A DNA stretch of 64,000 nucleotides from Pseudalkalibacillus sp052246725 (GTDB lineage Bacteria; Bacillota; Bacilli; Bacillales; Fictibacillaceae). The stretch is taken from the NCBI GenBank assembly GCA_052246725.1, contig JBQQCL010000019.1, one strand, 5' to 3'. Both the position numbers and the translations under genes were made by a program. Below the pieces are notes generated by a model that ran no database searches, had not been told where the DNA came from, and saw only the letters and a list, made by a program, of their open reading frames with translations. This document shows, piece by piece, positions 60,369-64,000 of the stretch. How positions within the stretch are numbered: position 1 is the first letter of the stretch; each line of letters starts with the position of its first letter.

Positions 60369-60384
60369 CTTTGTTATAACAAAG
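60369..60384. promoter_or_regulatory. 16-bp perfect palindrome upstream of yhaL
   Basis: CTTTGTTATAACAAAG is self-complementary over its full length and lies 25 bp before the yhaL start codon. It could be an operator, or a -10-like TATAAC region within it could serve as a promoter. Confidence 0.45.
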
Positions 60385-60408
60385 CTTGTCTACAAAGGAG
60401 GAAAGTCG

Positions 60409-60681
60409 ATGCGTCGCCTATACGTTGTCGCTACGGTTGTTTTATTTTTTGCATTGTTACAATTCACAGGTGTATACAGCAATCTTAAACCGGTTCTTAC
60501 AAGTGTTCCCTGGTGGATGTACTTCGTATTAGCAGGAATAGGGTACTCCGGCTATAGAGCATGGTTTCATACAGTTGAGGATAGGAAACTGGATCGAGTC
60601 CATATCGAAGAGGAAGGCAAAATCTACATGGAACGGATTGAAGAAGAAAAGCAACGGCGAAACCAAGCATCTGGGGAATAA
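60409..60681 (+). CDS. yhaL: sporulation protein YhaL
   Basis: 90 residues; AAAGGAGGAAAGTCG precedes the ATG. Two helices (about 4-21 and 34-52) are followed by a charged tail (HIEEEGKIYMERIEEEKQRR). Size and place between yhaM and prsA match YhaL, reported as a sporulation gene in B. subtilis. Mechanism unknown. Confidence 0.88.
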   Translation: MRRLYVVATVVLFFALLQFTGVYSNLKPVLTSVPWWMYFVLAGIGYSGYRAWFHTVEDRKLDRVHIEEEGKIYMERIEEEKQRRNQASGE

Positions 60682-60688
60682 AGCATGG

Positions 60689-60722
60689 AGGTTGTCTCGA
60701 ATATAGCGAGGCAGCCTTTTTT
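60689..60722 (+). terminator. terminator of yhaL
   Basis: AGGTTGTCTCG and CGAGGCAGCCT pair with one wobble, followed by a T run. Confidence 0.78.
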
Positions 60723-60728
60723 GTTGTG

Positions 60729-60812
60729 AAGTAAGTATAAAATACTTTCTTCAGTATCAGCGCAACTAAGGCTTACCCTGCCCTAAGGGTTGACTTTTCC
60801 AAGTTTTCTTTA
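60729..60812 (+). repeat. family A repeat, copy A12
   Basis: AAGTAAGTATAAAATACTTT at the left (the TAAAGAAA end is altered), CAGTATCAGCGCAACTAAGG, then TTCCAAGTTTTCTTTA. The 255 bp beyond it, up to the prsA terminator, hold only the phrase repeat at 60971 and an orphan AAAGGAGG without a start codon. Confidence 0.8.
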
Positions 60813-60970
60813 TTGTGAGGAAAGGAACGGTGGGAAGCGAATTTCAGATTAGGATTCATGAAGCTTCTACTGTCATTTTGAATTGTTCTGGGTAGGTTTA
60901 GAGACGGATGGCACAAGTTTTAACTTTAAAAGGAGGTGTTCCAAACTTCCTAATCCGAAAAAAACTACTT

Positions 60971-61024
60971 TAAGTCTAAAAAATCATGAATATGTCTAAA
61001 AACGCAGTGTATAAGTCTAAAAGC
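60971..61024. repeat. phrase repeat: AAGTCTAAAAA about every 20 bp
   Basis: GTCTAAAA starts at 60974, 60994 and 61014. Three copies with unrelated bases between, next to the prsA terminator. Confidence 0.65.
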
Positions 61025-61035
61025 ACCACAATAAC

Positions 61036-61062
61036 AAAAAGGACTGACAGTCGTCAGCCCTT
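61036..61062 (-). terminator. terminator of prsA
   Basis: On the minus strand AAGGGCTGAC and GTCAGTCCTT pair and are followed by TTTGT. Confidence 0.75.
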
Positions 61063-61068
61063 CATAAA

Positions 61069-61977
61069 TCATTGTTGTTGTTGTTCTTCTGCTTGATCTT
61101 TCTTGAATAGATCTTTATATTCCTTATCTTTCACGTCGATTTTAGCATCTTTTATAGCTTTATCGATCGGGTTGGCTTCTGGGTCCTTTTGTGCTTTTTC
61201 TTGAGCTTTCTGTTGAAGCAATGTTTTCTTGATTTGATACTCTGCTTCTTCAAATGATTGCGTTTTTTGGTCTAATACTTCAATGATGTGGAATCCATAT
61301 TGAGATTTGACTGGATCTGAAATTTTTCCTTTTTCAAGTGAAAACGCTACTTTATCGAACTCAGGAACCATTTGGCCGCGTGGGAATGATCCTAACTCTC
61401 CACCTTTGTCTTTCGAACCAGGATCAGTAGAATATTCCTTTGCAAGTGCAGCAAAGTCTCCACCTTCGTCAAGTTTCTTTTTTACTTCTTTAGCTGTCTT
61501 TTCCTCTTTTACCAAGATGTGACGCGCTTCAACTTCTTTAACTTTGAATTCTTCTTCATACTTCTTCTTCATTTCTTCTTCAGAAACTTTGATACCTTCA
61601 GTCTGAGCTTTGAAGAATACGAGGTTACGTTTTACAACGTCCCGAAGCTCGTCCTCTCCTTCAATACCGCTTTGTTTAAGCGCATTTTCAAAGCCTTCTT
61701 CTCCGCCAAATTGACTTTTGAGGTAATCGATCTCTTTATCGAGTTCTTTATCACTAACTTCATATTTTTCAGAAAGAACTTTATATTGTACGAGTTCTTG
61801 TAGAATTTGTTCTGATTGAGGCTGCTTCTTCATTTCATTATAGAAATCTTGTTGTGTGACATCTCCGGCACTGGTTTCAACAATTACTTTACTATCACCG
61901 GAATCGCCATTATTACTGCATGCAGCGGTACCAAAAATCATCGTTGCTGCAGCAACCGTCAGGACCCACTTTTTCAT
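61069..61977 (-). CDS. prsA: PrsA foldase lipoprotein (parvulin-type peptidyl-prolyl isomerase)
   Basis: 302 residues from the ATG at 61975-61977; an ATG two codons upstream is only three bases from AGGAG. The lipobox GTAAC gives lipidated Cys20. An N-terminal chaperone part is followed by a parvulin domain (about 150-240: EARHILVKEEKT, GGELGSFPRGQMVPEFD, QYGFHIIEVLD) and a charged, Gln-rich tail. PrsA folds secreted proteins outside the membrane and is essential in B. subtilis. An extended -10 promoter lies upstream. Same-theme genes cssRS are 2-5 kb away. Confidence 0.95.
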   Translation of the reverse strand: MKKWVLTVAAATMIFGTAACSNNGDSGDSKVIVETSAGDVTQQDFYNEMKKQPQSEQILQELVQYKVLSEKYEVSDKELDKEIDYLKSQFGGEEGFENALKQSGIEGEDELRDVVKRNLVFFKAQTEGIKVSEEEMKKKYEEEFKVKEVEARHILVKEEKTAKEVKKKLDEGGDFAALAKEYSTDPGSKDKGGELGSFPRGQMVPEFDKVAFSLEKGKISDPVKSQYGFHIIEVLDQKTQSFEEAEYQIKKTLLQQKAQEKAQKDPEANPIDKAIKDAKIDVKDKEYKDLFKKDQAEEQQQQ

Positions 61978-62019
61978 CGACATACACTCCTATGATGTAG
62001 AAATTTTTTCACATCTCCT

Positions 62020-62028
62020 ACTATAGCA
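62020..62028 (-). promoter_or_regulatory. extended -10 promoter of prsA
   Basis: On the minus strand ATGCTATAGT provides TGC plus TATAGT, about 43 bp before the start. The leader between has a GATGT/ACATC hairpin. Confidence 0.45.
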
Positions 62029-62192
62029 TATCCACCTGTTAAAAATACACACTTCACACCAAATATGAGAAAAAATACACATTTATTGGAATTGCTTGTG
62101 CATCCGCCCGTTTTTAAAAATAAGGGCATTGGTCTAATCAAGATTGACATTGGACTTATACACTATAAGTGTACACCAAAGGAGGGATTGCA

Positions 62193-62279
62193 ATGGGTTA
62201 CGGACATGGAGGCGGCTTTGCCTTGATCGTAGTACTGTTCCTTTTGTTGATCATTATTGGAGCATGCTATATTTGCTAA
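62193..62279 (+). CDS. YjcZ-type sporulation microprotein (28 aa)
   Basis: AAAGGAGGGATTGCA precedes the ATG. The product opens MGYGHGGGFALIVVLFLLLI and ends CYIC: a Gly-rich start plus one helix, typical of the YjcZ/SscA family of small spore proteins. A 7-bp inverted repeat (ACTTATA/TATAAGT, 62156-62172) lies in its promoter region. A paralogue follows 96 bp downstream. Confidence 0.85.
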   Translation: MGYGHGGGFALIVVLFLLLIIIGACYIC

Positions 62280-62374
62280 AAATTTAAGAAATTTCCGAGC
62301 GAAAGGATAGCAGCCTATGCTTTGGCTTACCTCAATGCATAGGATAACATAACACCGGAATAGGGGGTGACATC

Positions 62375-62464
62375 ATGGGTGGATACGGGTATGGAAAAGG
62401 ATTTGCGTTAATCGTTGTATTGTTCATCCTATTGATTATCGTAGGCGCAGCTTGGATTTGCTAA
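62375..62464 (+). CDS. YjcZ-type sporulation microprotein (29 aa), paralogue
   Basis: TAGGGGGTGACATC precedes the ATG. It opens MGGYGYGKGFALIVVLFILL and ends GAAWIC, close to its upstream neighbour, so the pair is a tandem duplication. A CCTATGC/GCATAGG hairpin without T run (62312-62342) lies between the two genes. A strong terminator follows. Confidence 0.85.
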   Translation: MGGYGYGKGFALIVVLFILLIIVGAAWIC

Positions 62465-62483
62465 TACGTATTTCTGAATGAGG

Positions 62484-62516
62484 AAGAGGCTGACCATCGC
62501 TGTCAGCCTCTTTTTT
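62484..62516 (+). terminator. terminator of the YjcZ-type genes
   Basis: AAGAGGCTGAC and GTCAGCCTCTT pair across CATCGCT and are followed by TTTT. Confidence 0.88.
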
Positions 62517-62712
62517 ACAAAGTTTGTTGCTCCCGTAACGTGAATTAACAAACAAAGTCCAGCCTAAAGAACGCTTTTGATTTTTCTCAAGTTTTCATTC
62601 GTACTGTTCAAAATGCCTATGAACGTTCGAACTCTCTAAACAAAGGGACAGTTTTATGTTTGTACATATACCTGTCTGGGTAATAATGAAATATTATGGA
62701 GCATAAATTGCG
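62517..62712. other. gap with decayed repeat words
   Basis: ACAAAGTTTGTTGCTC resembles a family B end, and CCAGCCTAAAGAACGC up to CTCAAGTTTTC resembles the middle and right end of family A. The match is poor. No gene seen. Confidence 0.3.
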
Positions 62713-62904
62713 TCAATGCACAAAAATTACTTCAATGTACGAGCTTACTAACAGGATCGTGATCATGATGTTGATCCACCGGAATACATTCACCTGTTTT
62801 TCTGCAGGAATATTCTTTTGAATACATAAGCGATTCGTAAGTGTATTAAACAAGAAAAGAATGATACATGCGAATGCTATATAATAAATTGCGATCATGG
62901 TCAT
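62713..62904 (-). CDS. small two-helix membrane protein (63 aa)
   Basis: GGAGG is eight bases before the ATG. It opens MTMIAIYYIAFACIILFLFN and has a second helix near the C-terminus (WINIMITILLVSSYIEVIF), with a basic loop between. No family recognised. Divergent from the YpmS-like gene. Confidence 0.7.
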   Translation of the reverse strand: MTMIAIYYIAFACIILFLFNTLTNRLCIQKNIPAEKQVNVFRWINIMITILLVSSYIEVIFVH

Positions 62905-63011
62905 AGGTTGAACCTCCGAAACTAAGAGATTGTATTACTAACATACCAAAATATTAAAAGAATGAACAGTAACAACTATTATAGATTATGAGGGGACGGG
63001 AGGAGAACACT

Positions 63012-63599
63012 TTGAAATTCAGATGGAAATATGCTTTTTTCATTTTACTTACAATCATGATCATCGTTCCAATCATCGTCGGAACGTTAGTATTCATGGG
63101 GGATAAACAAGAAGAGAAGTCCATGCACGATGTCCCAAAACAGGGGGAACCGATATTCGATATCGATTCGTCAAAGGATCAATTGAATTTTTTGATCAAA
63201 GAACAACTGGCACAATTGAAATCCGGCAGAAATCCGAAGTTCGATTATAATGTTGAACTTAAAGAAAATGTCCAGGTGAAAGGGTACTTCACATTTTTTT
63301 CGAATGAAGTCCAATTTACAATGGATTTCGAACCTCAGGTATTAGATAATGGAAATCTTCTGTTAAAAGAAGAATCGATCAAGCTCGGGGAACTGAAACT
63401 GCCTGGGTCGAAAATTTTGGAGTTTATCAAAGGAAGTACCGATTTGCCACCATGGGTTGAGATTAATGATAAAGAAGAAACAATTCTTTTGAAGCTGAAC
63501 CAGATAAAATTAAAGGATCAACTGTTCTTGAAGGCCGAATCATTTGATCTTGAAAAAGATAACATCCGTTTCAAGGTATACTATATTACAGAAGAGTGA
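63012..63599 (+). CDS. YpmS-like protein (DUF2140)
   Basis: 195 residues from a TTG eight bases after GGGAGGAG; an upstream ATG at 62988 has no site. One N-terminal helix (FFILLTIMIIVPIIVGTLVF) is followed by an outside beta-rich domain with VQVKGYFTFFSNEVQF and LGELKLPGSKILEFI, the DUF2140/YpmS pattern of a membrane-anchored lipid-binding-like fold. Function not established. Confidence 0.82.
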   Translation: MKFRWKYAFFILLTIMIIVPIIVGTLVFMGDKQEEKSMHDVPKQGEPIFDIDSSKDQLNFLIKEQLAQLKSGRNPKFDYNVELKENVQVKGYFTFFSNEVQFTMDFEPQVLDNGNLLLKEESIKLGELKLPGSKILEFIKGSTDLPPWVEINDKEETILLKLNQIKLKDQLFLKAESFDLEKDNIRFKVYYITEE

Positions 63600-63661
63600 G
63601 TTTCAGTATGAAAAGGTTTCGGTTTCAATGACTAAGCAGAGCCGCACAGTAAAGCCATTAA

Positions 63662-63715
63662 AAAAGACTGACCATGTAACATCATTAACATCGATGTTCA
63701 GGGTCAGTCTTTTAG
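63662..63715 (+). terminator. terminator of the YpmS-like gene
   Basis: AAAAGACTGACC and GGTCAGTCTTTT are perfect 12-bp arms, with an inner AACATC/GATGTT stem. Confidence 0.82.
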
Positions 63716-63739
63716 TTTTATATTTGGATTTATTTATTA

Positions 63740-64000
63740 GGCTCTTTTCTAAAAGATTGTTGCTTTTGAGTCATTTTTAAAAAATCACCTTGTGCAAGTT
63801 GATTGGAGAGCAAGGTGCGAGACTCCTCGAAAATGAAAATCACATTTTCTTCGTGCGATGTAACGCTGCCGATGCTTTCCTTGTCCTGCGGGATCAGCGT
63901 GCCTACTACCTGAATAATCTCCTCGCAAGGCATGCGACGAGGAAGCTCGCTTCGACAGGACTTTCTTGTAGACGCAGGAGCACAAATGCTTCCTTGAAAA
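63740..64000 (-). mobile_element. family B element B6, reverse, continuing past the window
   Basis: Starts GGCTCTTTTCTAAAAGATTG, the right end of the family, then GGAGAGCAAGGTGCGAGACT, the hairpin module and the ACTTTCTTGTAGACGCAGGA block shared with B3. The left end lies outside the window. Confidence 0.88.

Noticed and set aside
62712..62740. TCAATG repeated 20 bp apart as another phrase repeat
   Set aside because: Only two copies, and the first overlaps the stop codon of the 63-aa gene.
63730..63985. Minus-strand frames of 66-67 codons at the window end
   Set aside because: They are the same repeat translated from B6.
1..64000. rRNA, tRNA, prophage or insertion-sequence transposase genes
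   Set aside because: None found by eye: no conserved RNA cores and no transposase-like translation.

Overview
The window is chromosomal DNA from an endospore-forming Bacillaceae bacterium. Evidence is moderately low GC by eye, strong AAAGGAGG-type ribosome binding sites, and many sporulation genes: prkA, yhbH, spoVR, an alpha/beta SASP, yhaL, two YjcZ-type microproteins and YheC/YheD-type coat ATP-grasp proteins. Gene order follows blocks I know from Bacillus subtilis (prkA/yhbH, yhcV-yhcW-yhcX, yheA-yheB-yheC/D, yheI-yheH, yhaQ-P-O-N-M-L-prsA), but the repeat families and block arrangement show it is not B. subtilis itself. I cannot fix the genus. I see no rRNA or tRNA gene, prophage, transposase or CRISPR array.

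Layout. 0-7 kb: the kinase/AAA+ protein PrkA, a type I signal peptidase, small proteins, YhbH, a secreted metallo-beta-lactamase-fold protein and ComFB. 7-13 kb: CBS protein YhcV, a 53-bp tandem array, HAD phosphatase YhcW, a FosA-like VOC protein, YhcX, and phosphoglucomutase PgcA. 13-18 kb: a small zinc protein, a dead YnfA-type gene, a YitT-type membrane protein, and proline biosynthesis (proC, proB, proA on the minus strand). 18-28 kb: isochorismatase-type hydrolase, SpoVR, a zinc-finger/HTH regulator, the heterodimeric multidrug ABC transporter BmrC/BmrD behind a leader-peptide attenuator, and a UMF1-type MFS protein. 28-38 kb: PLC-like hydrolase, extended SDR, phosphatidylserine decarboxylase, a Ktr/Trk potassium channel subunit, a SASP, a cystine-type ABC pair without its ATPase, the shared sugar-importer ATPase MsmX and a PucR/CdaR-type regulator. 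38-45 kb: three overlapping ATP-grasp genes plus a small acidic protein, divergent from yheB-yheA. 45-50 kb: AAC(3)-family acetyltransferase, Cof-type HAD, aldehyde dehydrogenase, cytochrome c-551, NUDIX hydrolase, YhzD. 50-64 kb: YhaQP ABC exporter, YhaO/YhaN nuclease-ATPase pair, the CssRS secretion-stress two-component system, exoribonuclease YhaM, YhaL, foldase PrsA, YjcZ microproteins and a YpmS-like protein.

The most distinctive content is between the genes. (1) Family A: about 85-90 bp imperfect palindromes with TAAAGAAA/TTTCTTTA ends, about a dozen copies or remnants on both strands. (2) Family B: MITE-like elements with GGCT(G/C)TTTTC ends, three of which carry the same 89-bp family A insertion at the same internal site, and some a further hairpin module. 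(3) At least four intergenic runs of short phrases spaced about 21 bp apart, each locus with its own phrase. (4) 53-bp and 48-bp tandem arrays, the former with paired base changes that keep a hairpin. Several A/B elements touch or overlap stop codons of neighbouring genes.

Functional themes are sporulation (PrkA/YhbH/SpoVR, ATP-grasp operon, SASP), protein secretion quality control (signal peptidase, CssRS, PrsA), osmotic and ion physiology (proline synthesis, potassium uptake) and drug export. Starts were chosen from ribosome binding site spacing and family length. All family assignments come from recognising motifs by eye; no database search was run.
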